DNA from: Alphaproteobacteria bacterium AO1-B
GTDB taxonomy: Bacteria > Pseudomonadota > Alphaproteobacteria > Rhizobiales > Stappiaceae
Length of the DNA: 64,000 bases
Assembly (NCBI GenBank): GCA_001890945.1
Contig: MLAX01000002.1
Location: 124,001 to 188,000 of the forward strand
Direction of reading: 5' to 3'
In this document: one piece after another, positions 32,987 to 42,057 of the stretch
How positions within the stretch are numbered: position 1 is the stretch's first letter
Layout: each line of letters begins with the position of its first letter
Program-made: the position numbers and the translations under genes
The notes under the pieces: generated by a model
Databases searched by the model: none
Told to the model about the DNA's origin: nothing
What the model saw: the letters and a program-made list of their open reading frames with translations, nothing else

Positions 32987-33943
32987 ATGAAATCCGGTCT
33001 TTTGAAACTGGCCATTGGCCTGTCCTTGTCGTTTGGTGCCGTACAAGCACAAGCGGAAACGCGCATCACTTACAAGACGGCGAAGTCCACCTCGTCCTAC
33101 TACCAAATGGGCGTTCAGATCGCAGAAGCGGTCAAGGAAGGCAGCAATGGCGACATCATCGTCACCGTTGAAGAAAGCCAGGGCTCGGTTCAAAACGTGA
33201 TGGAAGCCCGCGCGCGGGGCGGCGACTATGTCTTCACGACGCCGCCGGTGCTCGTGAGGCTTGCCCAGGGCGGCAAAGCCATGTTCGAGGGCAAGGGCGA
33301 TCCAAAGTTTGATGAGATTCGCGCCCTTTTTCCGATCCCTTCGCTGACCATGCACTTTGTTATGTCCGAAAAGAGCGGCGTGACCGATTTCGCAGGCATG
33401 GAAGGCAAAACCATCCTGCTCGGCAAAGGTTCTTTTGGGGCGCGTGAAGGTGAGAAGTACCTCAAGCTCTTCGGCCTGGAAGGCAAGGTCGATCTTGCCG
33501 AGGTTGAACTGTCCAACGCGGTTGCAGCGCTCAAGAATGGCCAAATCGACGGATTTGTAACCGCCGGGTCCTGGCCGGCACCGAACGTTATTGAAGCAGC
33601 TGCATCGACCGGAGTGAATGTCATTTCATTGTCTGATGATCAGATCGCACAATCCAAGCGGGCCAAGCTGGTCATTCCAGCCGGCACCTATGCCGGACAG
33701 AGCGAGGACATCACCACGACATCCTTGCCGGTGGTCGCCTTCACCACGACTGCGATGGACGACGACACGGCCTACGCGCTGACCAAGACTTTCTGGGAGC
33801 AGAAGGCGAAGATGGGTGAGGGTGCAGCTTGGTGGAACGGCGTTGACCAGGGCCTGATGGAAAACATCACCGGCAAAATCCATCCAGGTGCCGTCCGCTA
33901 TTACCAGGAAGCGGGCATCGATCTCACGGATGCTCAACAGTAA
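32987..33943 (+). CDS. TAXI-family TRAP transporter substrate-binding protein
   Basis: 318 aa with a signal peptide (cut after QAQA). Periplasmic receptor of the TAXI (TRAP-associated extracytoplasmic immunogenic) group: ITYKTAKSTSSYYQMGVQIA near the N-terminus, SVQNVMEARARGGDYVFTTP, GKTILLGKGSFGAREGEKYL and VAALKNGQIDGFVTAGSWPA. TAXI receptors commonly bind amino acids or carboxylates. AGGGAG before ATG. It lies 169 bp after the cupin gene and 62 bp before the permease, with a hairpin between. Confidence 0.9.
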   Translation: MKSGLLKLAIGLSLSFGAVQAQAETRITYKTAKSTSSYYQMGVQIAEAVKEGSNGDIIVTVEESQGSVQNVMEARARGGDYVFTTPPVLVRLAQGGKAMFEGKGDPKFDEIRALFPIPSLTMHFVMSEKSGVTDFAGMEGKTILLGKGSFGAREGEKYLKLFGLEGKVDLAEVELSNAVAALKNGQIDGFVTAGSWPAPNVIEAAASTGVNVISLSDDQIAQSKRAKLVIPAGTYAGQSEDITTTSLPVVAFTTTAMDDDTAYALTKTFWEQKAKMGEGAAWWNGVDQGLMENITGKIHPGAVRYYQEAGIDLTDAQQ

Positions 33944-33959
33944 CGCAATTGTCTCCCGG

Positions 33960-33994
33960 TCCGGCGCTCATTTGGCGCCGGATCTCTCTTTTTT
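33960..33994 (+). terminator. Hairpin with T-tract between receptor and permease genes
   Basis: TCCGGCGC (33960-33967) pairs with GCGCCGGA (33975-33982) and is followed by TCTCTCTTTTTT. Such partial terminators between receptor and permease genes give more receptor than permease. Confidence 0.75.
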
Positions 33995-34005
33995 GAACAG
34001 TTTCC

Positions 34006-35793
34006 ATGATCAGCACTGACACCCCGACGTCGCCTGTCTGGCGATCCCTCATGCTTTGCCTTGCCGTTGTCCTCGTGGTGTTTCACCTCGGACTGATTTT
34101 TTCCGGCCTGGTGCCGAACCTTGTCAGCCGGCCGCTGCACCTTGCTTTGGCCTTGCCGTGGATCTTCCTGTTCGTTGAAGGCGGACTACTCAAGCGTTCA
34201 AGCGGGGCTCTATTGTGTGTCTTCGGTGTCGCTGCATGCCTTTGGGTGGCGATCAATCAGGACATGTTGTCCGATCAATACGGTTTTCTGGAAGGCTCTT
34301 TTCAGTATTGGGTGGCTGCGACGCTTTTGGTCGTGGTTTTGGAAGGTGCTCGCCGTGCCATCGGCTGGCCACTGCCGATTGTGGCAGCGCTCGCGCTGGC
34401 TTACGGATTGTTCGGCCAGCATATTCCCGGTGAATTCGGGCATTCCGGAACACCGCTGGCCAGCTTTCTTGGAACCCTCACCATCGCCGAAGGCGGTATC
34501 TGGGGCAGCCTGACCGGGGTGTCGGTCAATGTGGTTGCGATCTTTGTGATCTTCGGCGCGGTCTTGAATGCCGGGGAAGCGGGCCAAGGCTTCATGAATC
34601 TGGCAGCCGCCGCCGCGGGCCGTCTCAAGGGCGGTGCGGCGAAGGTGTCCGTTCTGTCTTCGGCCCTTTTTGGGTCCATCTCCGGTTCGGCGTCGGCTAA
34701 TGTCGCTTCAACCGGCGCAATCACACTGCCGGCGATGACCCGGCTGGGATATCCCAAACGTCTGGCTGGCGCTGTTGAGGCTGTTGCGTCTTCTGGTGGC
34801 CAGATCATGCCGCCGCTGATGGGTGCAGGTGCTTTTGTCATGGTCGAATTGACCCGGGTGCCGTACACGCAGATCATGATGGCCGCGCTGTTGCCGGCGA
34901 TCCTCTACTTTTTCGCGGTCTGGATCGGGATCAACGCCTATGCCCGTCATCATGATCTGAAAGCCGTTGCGAAGGAGGATCAGCCACCGGTCCGCCAGGT
35001 GCTCATCACCTCGGCTTTCTTCATGGTGCCGTTTGCGGTGCTGCTTTACGGAATGTTTGGCGCGAAATACACACCGCAATATGCGGCCTGCCTCGCCATT
35101 CTGGCAGGCTTTGTCCTTCTGTTTTTCACTGCAAAGGGTGTGCCTTCGGGCAAGGAGATCCTTGGACGGTTGGAAAGCGCCTTTTTAAATGCAGCGCGCC
35201 AAGTCTCCGTCATCGCCTCGATCATCATCTGCGCCTCGATCATCATCGGTGTTCTCGCGATTACCGGGCTCGGTGTAAAAATCACCTCGCTGATCCTTTC
35301 CGGGTCTGGGGGGTACTTGTGGCCGGCGCTATTGCTGACAGCCATTGCCTGTCTGGTTCTGGGCATGGAAGTTCCAACGACGGCAGCGTATGTCATCTGT
35401 GTGTCTGTTGCGGGACCAGCGCTCATCGAGCAGGGCCTTGAGCCGCTTCAGGCGCATTTGTTTGTGTTCTGGTTCGCGCTAATTTCTACCATCACGCCCC
35501 CAGTCTGTGGGGCGGTTTTCATTGCAGCCGGGATGATAGGTGAAAATTGGCTGAAAGTGGCCTTCACGGCGATGGCGCTGGGCATCGGGCTCTACGTCAT
35601 TCCCTTGGCGATGATCGCCAACCCGTCGGTGATTGCCTTGTCCGATGCGCCGACACTTGCGCTGTTGGCTGCAGCCAAGATCGGTCTCGGCCTCGCCCTG
35701 ATTTCCTTTGGCGTGATCGGGTTTACAAAGCCGCTGCAGAAAGTTTTGGCCATCGGCAGTGGACTTCTTGTTGTGTTTCTGGCGGGTGTTTAG
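34006..35793 (+). CDS. TRAP transporter fused permease (DctQM type)
   Basis: 595 aa integral membrane protein in which the small 4-helix (Q) and large 12-helix (M) TRAP subunits are fused, the usual form for TAXI systems. The M-domain signatures are clear: GSISGSASANVASTGAITLP, SGGQIMPPLMGAGAFVMVEL and, near the C-terminus, STITPPVCGAVFIAAG. Sodium-driven uptake of the ligand bound by the preceding receptor. Part of the 31.4-35.8 kb unit. Confidence 0.93.
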   Translation: MISTDTPTSPVWRSLMLCLAVVLVVFHLGLIFSGLVPNLVSRPLHLALALPWIFLFVEGGLLKRSSGALLCVFGVAACLWVAINQDMLSDQYGFLEGSFQYWVAATLLVVVLEGARRAIGWPLPIVAALALAYGLFGQHIPGEFGHSGTPLASFLGTLTIAEGGIWGSLTGVSVNVVAIFVIFGAVLNAGEAGQGFMNLAAAAAGRLKGGAAKVSVLSSALFGSISGSASANVASTGAITLPAMTRLGYPKRLAGAVEAVASSGGQIMPPLMGAGAFVMVELTRVPYTQIMMAALLPAILYFFAVWIGINAYARHHDLKAVAKEDQPPVRQVLITSAFFMVPFAVLLYGMFGAKYTPQYAACLAILAGFVLLFFTAKGVPSGKEILGRLESAFLNAARQVSVIASIIICASIIIGVLAITGLGVKITSLILSGSGGYLWPALLLTAIACLVLGMEVPTTAAYVICVSVAGPALIEQGLEPLQAHLFVFWFALISTITPPVCGAVFIAAGMIGENWLKVAFTAMALGIGLYVIPLAMIANPSVIALSDAPTLALLAAAKIGLGLALISFGVIGFTKPLQKVLAIGSGLLVVFLAGV

Positions 35794-35828
35794 TCTCGGG
35801 CTTTCGAAGTCTGTGTCAGGGGAAACAG

Positions 35829-36263
35829 TTGACCGCACATGAAGACTTTGCCCTCTGGCGGATAATGAAAGGGTATTTTTATGGATGCGTCACAGCAGCA
35901 ATAGTTTTGTTGATTTTCCTATTATTGCTATCTGGCTATTTCTCAGAGGCAACTGACCGGCCAGCTGGTTCGATATCCGCAGTCTTCATTGTGACGCTTG
36001 TTTTGGTTTTCTTTGCTTACGCTCTGAGTATTTTGCCTGTTACTTTCATTCTCATAGCAGCGGAGATGTTTCACATTCAACATTGGATCTTTTACACGTT
36101 GTCCGGTGCTGTAATAGGTTTTGGGATCACTGGAGTGATAGATGATCAGGTGTATACCCTGTTTGATCTTGTGTCGTTTATGAGCTCCGGTGCGCTCGCC
36201 GGCTTGGTTTACTGGCATGTTGCAGGCCGGGATGCGGGGCGGGGTCGATGGCCGCGATTCTAG
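35829..36263 (+). CDS. Four-helix membrane protein, 144 aa (hypothetical, TTG start)
   Basis: A TTG at 35829 has AGGGGA at about 7 nt; the first ATG (35865) lacks a good site. Four hydrophobic segments are visible (about 17-38, 46-78, 85-104, 112-130). No signature residues are recognised. It follows the TRAP permease by 35 bp, so it could be the last gene of that operon, though the link may be accidental. Confidence 0.6.
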   Translation: MTAHEDFALWRIMKGYFYGCVTAAIVLLIFLLLLSGYFSEATDRPAGSISAVFIVTLVLVFFAYALSILPVTFILIAAEMFHIQHWIFYTLSGAVIGFGITGVIDDQVYTLFDLVSFMSSGALAGLVYWHVAGRDAGRGRWPRF

Positions 36264-36294
36264 AACTTCAGCTAACTGATGGAATTGAACAATC

Positions 36295-36699
36295 ATGACC
36301 GGTGAGACCGATCTTCAAAACCTGATCTCCCACATGCGGCCGATGCTGGATCCCGAGCCCTATGTGTTTTGCACGTTCGCGACCAAGAGCCTTGTTGAAC
36401 TCGCCGAGTACGACCCGATCGGTCTTTTTTCCGAAACGGAAGGCATGACGGCCATTCTCCCGCTGGAACGGGCACGTGAGCTCGGACTGGCAGAGGCAGA
36501 ATGGTTTCGCAGGATCACACTGACAGTGCATTCATCGCTTGAAGCAGTTGGATTGACGGCAGCCGTTGCCAAAGCCTTGGCGGAGCAAGGCATCCCGGCC
36601 AATGTGGTAGCGGCGTTTTTTCACGACCATGTTTTTGTTCCTGAAGAACGGGCCGAAGATGCGCTGAACGCTTTGAGAACGCTGGCTGAAACGCAATAG
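36295..36699 (+). CDS. ACT-domain protein (DUF2241-like)
   Basis: 134 aa made of two ACT-like halves: MLDPEPYVFCTFATKSLVEL and GMTAILPLERARELGL, then FRRITLTVHSSLEAVGLTAA and GIPANVVAAFFHDHVFVPEE. Such small ACT-only proteins bind amino acids and may regulate an enzyme. No partner is obvious here. Confidence 0.8.
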   Translation: MTGETDLQNLISHMRPMLDPEPYVFCTFATKSLVELAEYDPIGLFSETEGMTAILPLERARELGLAEAEWFRRITLTVHSSLEAVGLTAAVAKALAEQGIPANVVAAFFHDHVFVPEERAEDALNALRTLAETQ

Positions 36700-36846
36700 G
36701 ATACTGCGACCGGAACTCATCTGACAGTTGGCATTGCGACAATTGACAAAGGTTTTTCCTTGCAATTTCAGCCGAAGATTCCCATTCCTAACTAAGGTGC
36801 CGGTCACAATTTTGTTATCGGGTGCCGGGCAATCAGGGGTAGATGG

Positions 36847-37695
36847 ATGGAACGGGCGAAGCGCCGTTTGGCCGCGATCATGTGTGCAGATGTTGCACAC
36901 TATTCCAGGCTTATGGAGCAGGATGAAGACGGCACGCTCAGTCGCCTTAAAACCTACCGCAGCATCATGTCCTCCCTCACAGCCCGCCATAACGGGCGCA
37001 TCGTCAATACATGGGGCGATGCGGTCATCGTGGAGTTTTCTTCCGTAATTGAGGCGGTCCAATGCGCCGTCGAGATCCAGAACGAGCTGTCTCATAAGAA
37101 CGCCGAGTTGCCGGACGCGACCCGCATGGAGTTCCGGATCGGGTTGAACCTCGGCGATATCATGATTGAGGGCGATGACATCTATGGGGATGGCGTGAAC
37201 GTCGCCGCACGGCTGCAGGAACTGGCACCAAAGGGCGGCATTATGCTGTCGCAATCGGTTTACGACCAGGTCCGCACAAAACTGGCGCTCGGTTTCGAAC
37301 CCCTTGGTCCAAAGCAGGTCAAGAACGTCTCCGAGCCAGTGCATACTTTCGCTGTACACTTGGGCGGCCGGAACTCTCCTGAGACCGGTGGATCTGATGA
37401 GGACGATTTGCAGGACCCTGCTGAACCCAACAGTGATGGCAAATGGGAAAAAGACACGCAGGCGGTGGCGAACGTATTTGAACAGGCGCGCCGGTGGATC
37501 CGGTCTCAACCGAGGCGGGTCCAGTCCTGTGTTTTTATGATTGGGTTCTTCTTCGTTCTCAATTTGCTGACGTCGGGGCTGTCGACTCTGTGGTTTGTCT
37601 GGCCGTCTTTGCCATTTGGGATGATGCTGGCCTGGCATCTGATCGCGGGGCGTCGGGGCGGCAAACTCACCATTCATCCACACCGGCCGGATTGA
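36847..37695 (+). CDS. Class III adenylate/guanylate cyclase with C-terminal membrane segments
   Basis: 282 aa. The catalytic domain is N-terminal: metal Asp15 in MCADVAHYSRLM and Asp58 in NTWGDAVIVEF, the transition-state NVAAR motif (GDGVNVAARLQ). Asn54 stands where adenylate cyclases usually have Lys, a common bacterial variant. A linker (170-215) leads to two hydrophobic helices (about 226-246 and 248-268). The reversed order (catalytic domain before membrane anchor) is less usual. Produces cAMP or a related nucleotide. Confidence 0.88.
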   Translation: MERAKRRLAAIMCADVAHYSRLMEQDEDGTLSRLKTYRSIMSSLTARHNGRIVNTWGDAVIVEFSSVIEAVQCAVEIQNELSHKNAELPDATRMEFRIGLNLGDIMIEGDDIYGDGVNVAARLQELAPKGGIMLSQSVYDQVRTKLALGFEPLGPKQVKNVSEPVHTFAVHLGGRNSPETGGSDEDDLQDPAEPNSDGKWEKDTQAVANVFEQARRWIRSQPRRVQSCVFMIGFFFVLNLLTSGLSTLWFVWPSLPFGMMLAWHLIAGRRGGKLTIHPHRPD

Positions 37696-37884
37696 AAAGC
37701 GTCTTTGTGCGCATATGTTGCCGGTCTGATAACTCTTTTCGGCTTAAGAACGCCGACAGGATTTGCGAGAGCGAAGCTCTTCGCTTACACATGGGACAAA
37801 CCGGTTCGGCTCGGCGCGCTGACCAGACCGGAAAGAACCGCCGGTCGTGACCGGCATAACAGCCAAGGGAGCTAAATCCTGCGC

Positions 37885-38499
37885 ATGAAAAACTATTCGA
37901 CCACGGTGCCTGCACGCCTCGACGATGACGACGAGGACAAGTCCAAAGCCCAACCGTCGATACAGGTCGACAAGCATCTGTTCGAAGCGCGCACGGTCCT
38001 GATTACAGGTCCGGTGACCCAGGACATGGCCCGTGATGTGTGCGCCCGCCTTCTGGCGCTGGCACAGGTTTCCAACGATCCGATCACCGTCATCGTGTCG
38101 TCTCCGGGCGGACACGTTGAATCAGGTGACATGATTCACGACACCATCAAGTTCATTTCGCCGGAAGTTCGTATTCTCGGCATGGGCTGGGTCGCAAGTG
38201 CCGGTGCCTTGATCTACGTGTCCGTGCCGAAGGAGCTGCGCTTCTGCACGCCAAACACGCGCTTCCTTTTGCACCAACCGTCCGGTGGCGCCGGTGGCAT
38301 GGCAACGGACATTGAGATCCAGGCCAAGGAAATCATCAAGATGCGCGACCGTCTGAACAAGATCTTCGCGGATGCAACCGGGCAGCCGATCGAGCGTATC
38401 GAAAAAGACACTGACCGTGACTACTGGATGAGCCCGGAAGAGGGCATTGACTATGGTCTCGTCGGGAAAGTCGTGACCAGCGTTAACGAACTCGGCTGA
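37885..38499 (+). CDS. ClpP-family protease subunit (second ClpP paralogue)
   Basis: 204 aa. Serine protease of the ClpP fold with triad Ser105 ([10 protein letters not shown]), His130 ([13 protein letters not shown]) and Asp175 ([10 protein letters not shown]). The oxyanion Gly-Gly is in [12 protein letters not shown]-terminus [20 protein letters not shown] differs from housekeeping ClpP and lacks its propeptide. Alphaproteobacteria often have such an extra copy outside clpP-clpX-lon. The AAA+ partner is not adjacent; clpA lies 12 kb away. Confidence 0.88.
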   Translation: MKNYSTTVPARLDDDDEDKSKAQPSIQVDKHLFEARTVLITGPVTQDMARDVCARLLALAQVSNDPITVIVSSPGGHVESGDMIHDTIKFISPEVRILGMGWVASAGALIYVSVPKELRFCTPNTRFLLHQPSGGAGGMATDIEIQAKEIIKMRDRLNKIFADATGQPIERIEKDTDRDYWMSPEEGIDYGLVGKVVTSVNELG

Positions 38500-38522
38500 T
38501 CCCTTCAGTCTTTCAACAAAGA

Positions 38523-38552
38523 GCGCCGGTGATGGAAGTCGCCGGCGTTTTT
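38523..38552 (+). terminator. Rho-independent terminator after clpP
   Basis: CGCCGG (38524-38529) pairs with CCGGCG (38542-38547), 12-nt loop, then TTTTT. It lies between two convergent genes. Confidence 0.7.
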
Positions 38553-38562
38553 GTTTGTGGTG

Positions 38563-38967
38563 TCAGGCGCGCAGTTGATCGTTGTCCACGGAATAGACCA
38601 GAACAGGAGCCGTGGGCTTGGGCGCAAGAACATGTGGCCGCAGACGCTCCATGAGCGAACGCAGTTCCGCTTCGCTTTCTTCGTTTAGGTCATCGTGAAG
38701 CAATACCGCCACGAGGTGGTCTACGAAACGGCCATAAACATCGTCGCAGTCGCAAAGCGGTGAGAGAAGGTCGGTCACAGGCTTGCCGTCATAGAACGGG
38801 GAACCACCAAAGAGGAAAACCAGGAACTCGCAAAAGTCTCCCGACGCATCAAACTCACCGCGCAGCGGTGCAAGATCAAAACAGGGATCGGACTCCAGTC
38901 GGTCTTTGAGCGGGGGAATGGCAGCCAAGACTGCCTTTCTGCCACCAATTTTCATATACAATGTCAT
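38563..38967 (-). CDS. Truncated-hemoglobin-like globin without proximal His
   Basis: 134 aa. The group-I truncated hemoglobin landmarks TLYMKIGG, FLFGGSPFYDGK and the terminal helix region are seen, but at the F8 position, where the heme-iron His (usually M-R-x-x-H) should be, the sequence is VTDLLSPL: Leu replaces His. It is also acidic and has an unusual C-terminal tail. Heme binding by the normal axial ligand is therefore unlikely. Start at 38967 (GGAG at 8 nt) preferred over ATG 38985. Confidence 0.7.
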   Translation of the reverse strand: MTLYMKIGGRKAVLAAIPPLKDRLESDPCFDLAPLRGEFDASGDFCEFLVFLFGGSPFYDGKPVTDLLSPLCDCDDVYGRFVDHLVAVLLHDDLNEESEAELRSLMERLRPHVLAPKPTAPVLVYSVDNDQLRA

Positions 38968-39074
38968 ATCATTGTCTCCGGCCATCTTTGCGAACGTTCT
39001 GGGAAGTTTGCCCCTGTTCGTTGGCGGTGGCTGTGACTGTCATCACAGCTGTTTCATCCATGAAAGAATTTACA

Positions 39075-39902
39075 ATGATTTCCAGATCAATTCGTGACGC
39101 ATCGATCCCGGCGATTGGGTTGGGCACCTGGGATTTGCGTGGGCCACAATGCTCCCAGACTGTGTCATTTGCTTTACAGAACGGTTACAGCCATGTGGAT
39201 ACGGCAGCCTATTATGAAAACGAAGCGGAAGTCGGCGAGGGCATCCGCATGTCCGGTCTCAACCGGTCAGAGCTCTTTCTGACCACCAAGGTCTGGTGGG
39301 ATCAACTCGCTGCCGATGCATTCAGAACATCGGCGGAAACAAGTCTTCGCAAGCTTCAAACCGATTATGTGGATCTCCTGCTCGTCCATTGGCCAAACCC
39401 AGATATACCGCTTGCGGAAACCATCGGCGCACTTGTCGAGGCGAACGACCGCGGCCTTGCAAGGTCGATAGGTGTGTCGAATTTCCCGTCCGCGCTGTTG
39501 CGGCAGGCGCAGGATCTTGCCGGTGGCCAGCTGGTGACCAATCAGGTTGAGTATCATCCCTTCTTGAGCCAACGAACGCTCTTGCAGACGACAGAGGATC
39601 TCGAAATGGCGCTGACGGCGTATTGTCCGATCGTCAAAGGGCGGGTTGATCAGGAAGGCTTGTTCCGCGACTTGGCTGAGAAGTACGGCAAGTCGCCGGT
39701 TCAGATCGCATTGCGATGGCATGTGCAGCAGCCGAATGTCATTGCCATCCCGAAGAGCAGCAATCCGGATCGGCTGAAAGCCAACATTGATGTTTTCGAT
39801 TTCGAGCTCGACAGCGGCGAGATGGCGCAAATTTTCGCCTTAGGCAGTCCTGACGGCCGGCTGATCAACGCCGCCTGGGGCCCTGTCTGGGATCCGGAGT
39901 GA
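39075..39902 (+). CDS. Aldo/keto reductase
   Basis: 275 aa TIM-barrel NADPH-dependent reductase. Catalytic tetrad: Asp and Tyr in HVDTAAYYENE, Lys in FLTTKVWW, His in LLLVHWPNP. The cofactor loop IPKSSNPDRLKANI is near the C-terminus. This resembles the YvgN/2,5-diketogluconate reductase group, which reduces small aldehydes such as methylglyoxal. ATG 39060 is an alternative start. Followed after 9 bp by ydcF-like gene, likely an operon. Confidence 0.9.
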   Translation: MISRSIRDASIPAIGLGTWDLRGPQCSQTVSFALQNGYSHVDTAAYYENEAEVGEGIRMSGLNRSELFLTTKVWWDQLAADAFRTSAETSLRKLQTDYVDLLLVHWPNPDIPLAETIGALVEANDRGLARSIGVSNFPSALLRQAQDLAGGQLVTNQVEYHPFLSQRTLLQTTEDLEMALTAYCPIVKGRVDQEGLFRDLAEKYGKSPVQIALRWHVQQPNVIAIPKSSNPDRLKANIDVFDFELDSGEMAQIFALGSPDGRLINAAWGPVWDPE

Positions 39903-39911
39903 CTTAAGTAG

Positions 39912-40718
39912 ATGTTCTTCTATCTTTCCAAGATTGCCGCGTTTTTCATTCAGCCGTCCAACTTCCTGATCGCGCTGGTCGTGTTCGGCTTGGTGATGTC
40001 GATGGGGAAGCGGCTTCAAAAGTGGGGACGGCGGTTCATTTGGGTTGGCGCAATTGGCCTCGTCATCTGCGGTTTCTCCCCGGTAGCAAACTTGTTGATC
40101 CAGCCTTTGGAAGACAGGTTTTCCAGACCGGGTGAGCTCGGATCTTACGACGGCGTTATCATTCTGGGTGGTGCGGTCGATACGGTGGTCACCGGAGCGC
40201 GTGGTGAGACGGCTCTGACCGTTTCCGGGGAACGACTGACGATTGCTGCCCGGCTTGCCAAGCAGTTGCCTGAGGCCTTGATCGTTCACACCGGGGGACA
40301 AGGAACAATCATCATGGGCCAGGCGACGGAATCCGAAGGAGCGTCGCGACTGTTTGAGGATTTCGGTATCGCGTCAGAACGCATCGTTTTGGAAGACGAA
40401 TCCCGGAACACCTGGGAGAACGCTGTTTTGACGAAAGAACTGGTCGATCCAAAGCCGGGACAGACTTGGCTTTTGGTGACCTCAGCGTACCATATGCCCC
40501 GGTCCATGGGGGTTTTTGAAGCTGCCGGATGGACCGGCGTGACGGCCTATCCTGTCGACTACCGAACCCGTGGCGGTGCGGATTGGGGACTTGGCTTTGA
40601 TGGTGCGTCCAAGGGATTGCGGCGCGTCGACATTGGCGTTCGGGAGTGGATCGGTTTGGCGGTTTATTGGCTCACCGGCCGAAGCAGTGCCTTGTTTCCG
40701 GGCCCGGTGAATTCTTAA
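39912..40718 (+). CDS. YdcF/ElyC/SanA-like envelope protein (DUF218)
   Basis: 268 aa. Two N-terminal membrane helices (about 10-32 and 42-64), then a DUF218 domain with YDGVIILGGAVD, LIVHTGGQG, RIVLEDESRNTWENAVLTKE and LLVTSAYHMPRSMGVFEAAG. Members act in peptidoglycan/polyisoprenoid lipid handling of the envelope (ElyC, SanA), but biochemical detail is limited. Confidence 0.88.
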   Translation: MFFYLSKIAAFFIQPSNFLIALVVFGLVMSMGKRLQKWGRRFIWVGAIGLVICGFSPVANLLIQPLEDRFSRPGELGSYDGVIILGGAVDTVVTGARGETALTVSGERLTIAARLAKQLPEALIVHTGGQGTIIMGQATESEGASRLFEDFGIASERIVLEDESRNTWENAVLTKELVDPKPGQTWLLVTSAYHMPRSMGVFEAAGWTGVTAYPVDYRTRGGADWGLGFDGASKGLRRVDIGVREWIGLAVYWLTGRSSALFPGPVNS

Positions 40719-40809
40719 CCAGTTTAAAGTTTCCGCAAAACACCACTTTTATTCTCCGGTTAAAAGACCCATATGCCAACCATCTCATTTGAAAAGTAGG
40801 GGCGGGCAG

Positions 40810-42057
40810 ATGGTCCTCGAAGCGCCGCTTGTCGCGGCAGATGTGGTGCAATGGCTCTACAGCGATGCACCCCAGCTGGACGGCACTCTTGAAATCGTTA
40901 GTGAACTTGCGCAGCGGCTGCGGGCGGGTGGCGTGCCGGTCGATCGTGCGACAACTGGTATCTGGATCGTTCATCCGAACGTCCGTGCGGAAGGTTCGAT
41001 CTGGGACAGCGAAGGCACGCGCGAGCTGCGGCGCTATGTGCCGGGCGAAGACGCTGATGCCAATTATGAGAGCAGCCCGATCAAGCGTGTTCATGAAACA
41101 AAACAGCCGGTCCGGGTCGATATCGCCAACTGTGCCGGCACCGACGAAGATTTTCCGGTTTGCCAGGAACTGCGTGAAGAGGGCTACACCGATTACATCG
41201 CTCTGCCGATGCCATTCTCCGATGGATCTGTGAAGGTTGCGACCTTCGCGACGAAAGCCCCCAGAGGCTTTTCGGGTGCGAACCTGAGTGTTTTCGATTC
41301 GATCATGCGGCCGTTGGCCTTGGTGTGCGAACTCAAAACGCTGCGTCGCACTGCTGAAACAGTGCTCGATACGTATGTTGGTCCGCGCGCTGGTCTGAAG
41401 GTTCTGGATGGAACCACGCGGCGCGGTGAGGGCGAGTGGATCAAAGCCGTGATCAGCTTTGCCGACATCCGCGGGTTTACTCGCCTGTCCAACAGTCTGC
41501 CTGCCGACAAACTTGTTCTGTTCCTCAACAAATACTTCGGTGCGATGACCGAAGCCGTTGAGGCTCACGGCGGTGAGGTGCTGAAGTTCATCGGCGACGA
41601 GGTGATGGCCATCTTCCCGTATGAGACGGAAGAGGAAGCAAAATCAGCTGCGTATAATGCCTTGTTGGCTGCACGGGACACGCTGAAGAAGATCGGAGAG
41701 ATCAATCAGCAGAAAACCTGGATGGTGACACCGGACATGAGCGTCGGGATCGCCTTGCATGCCGGCGATGTCTTTTATGGCAATGTCGGCAGCGAAACGC
41801 GTCTTGATTTCACGGTTGTCGGGCCAGCCGTCAATCTCGCCGCGCGCATTGCAGAACTTGCCAAGGACCTCGGCCGCGAAGTGCTCGTGTCCGACAATGT
41901 TGCGGGCCTGATGGGCTGCCGCTCAGGACTGTTTGGCAGTTATCACGTGAAGGGATTTGATGATCCGGTGTCGGTGTATTCTCCCAATTTGACGTCTGGA
42001 GAAAAGTTAGACAACTGCCCGGACATTACGGTCGCGCGGGCTTTGGAAGAAAACTGA
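40810..42057 (+). CDS. Class III adenylate/guanylate cyclase with GAF-like sensor
   Basis: 415 aa, soluble. N-terminal 200 residues resemble a GAF/PAS-type sensor (LEIVSELAQRLRAGG; GTRELRRYVPGEDAD; LREEGYTDYIALPM). Catalytic domain from about 215: metal Asp in ISFADIRGFTRLS, EVLKFIGDEVMAIF with the Lys typical of adenylate specificity, DFTVVGPAVNLAARI. Its 3' end overlaps the 3' end of the DUF599 gene by 115 bp on the opposite strand. Second cyclase of the window. Confidence 0.9.
   Translation: MVLEAPLVAADVVQWLYSDAPQLDGTLEIVSELAQRLRAGGVPVDRATTGIWIVHPNVRAEGSIWDSEGTRELRRYVPGEDADANYESSPIKRVHETKQPVRVDIANCAGTDEDFPVCQELREEGYTDYIALPMPFSDGSVKVATFATKAPRGFSGANLSVFDSIMRPLALVCELKTLRRTAETVLDTYVGPRAGLKVLDGTTRRGEGEWIKAVISFADIRGFTRLSNSLPADKLVLFLNKYFGAMTEAVEAHGGEVLKFIGDEVMAIFPYETEEEAKSAAYNALLAARDTLKKIGEINQQKTWMVTPDMSVGIALHAGDVFYGNVGSETRLDFTVVGPAVNLAARIAELAKDLGREVLVSDNVAGLMGCRSGLFGSYHVKGFDDPVSVYSPNLTSGEKLDNCPDITVARALEEN

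Noticed and set aside
36532..37683. 383-aa minus-strand frame opposite the first cyclase
   Set aside because: It is antisense to convincing ACT and cyclase genes with catalytic motifs; its own sequence is His/Arg-rich with no domain.
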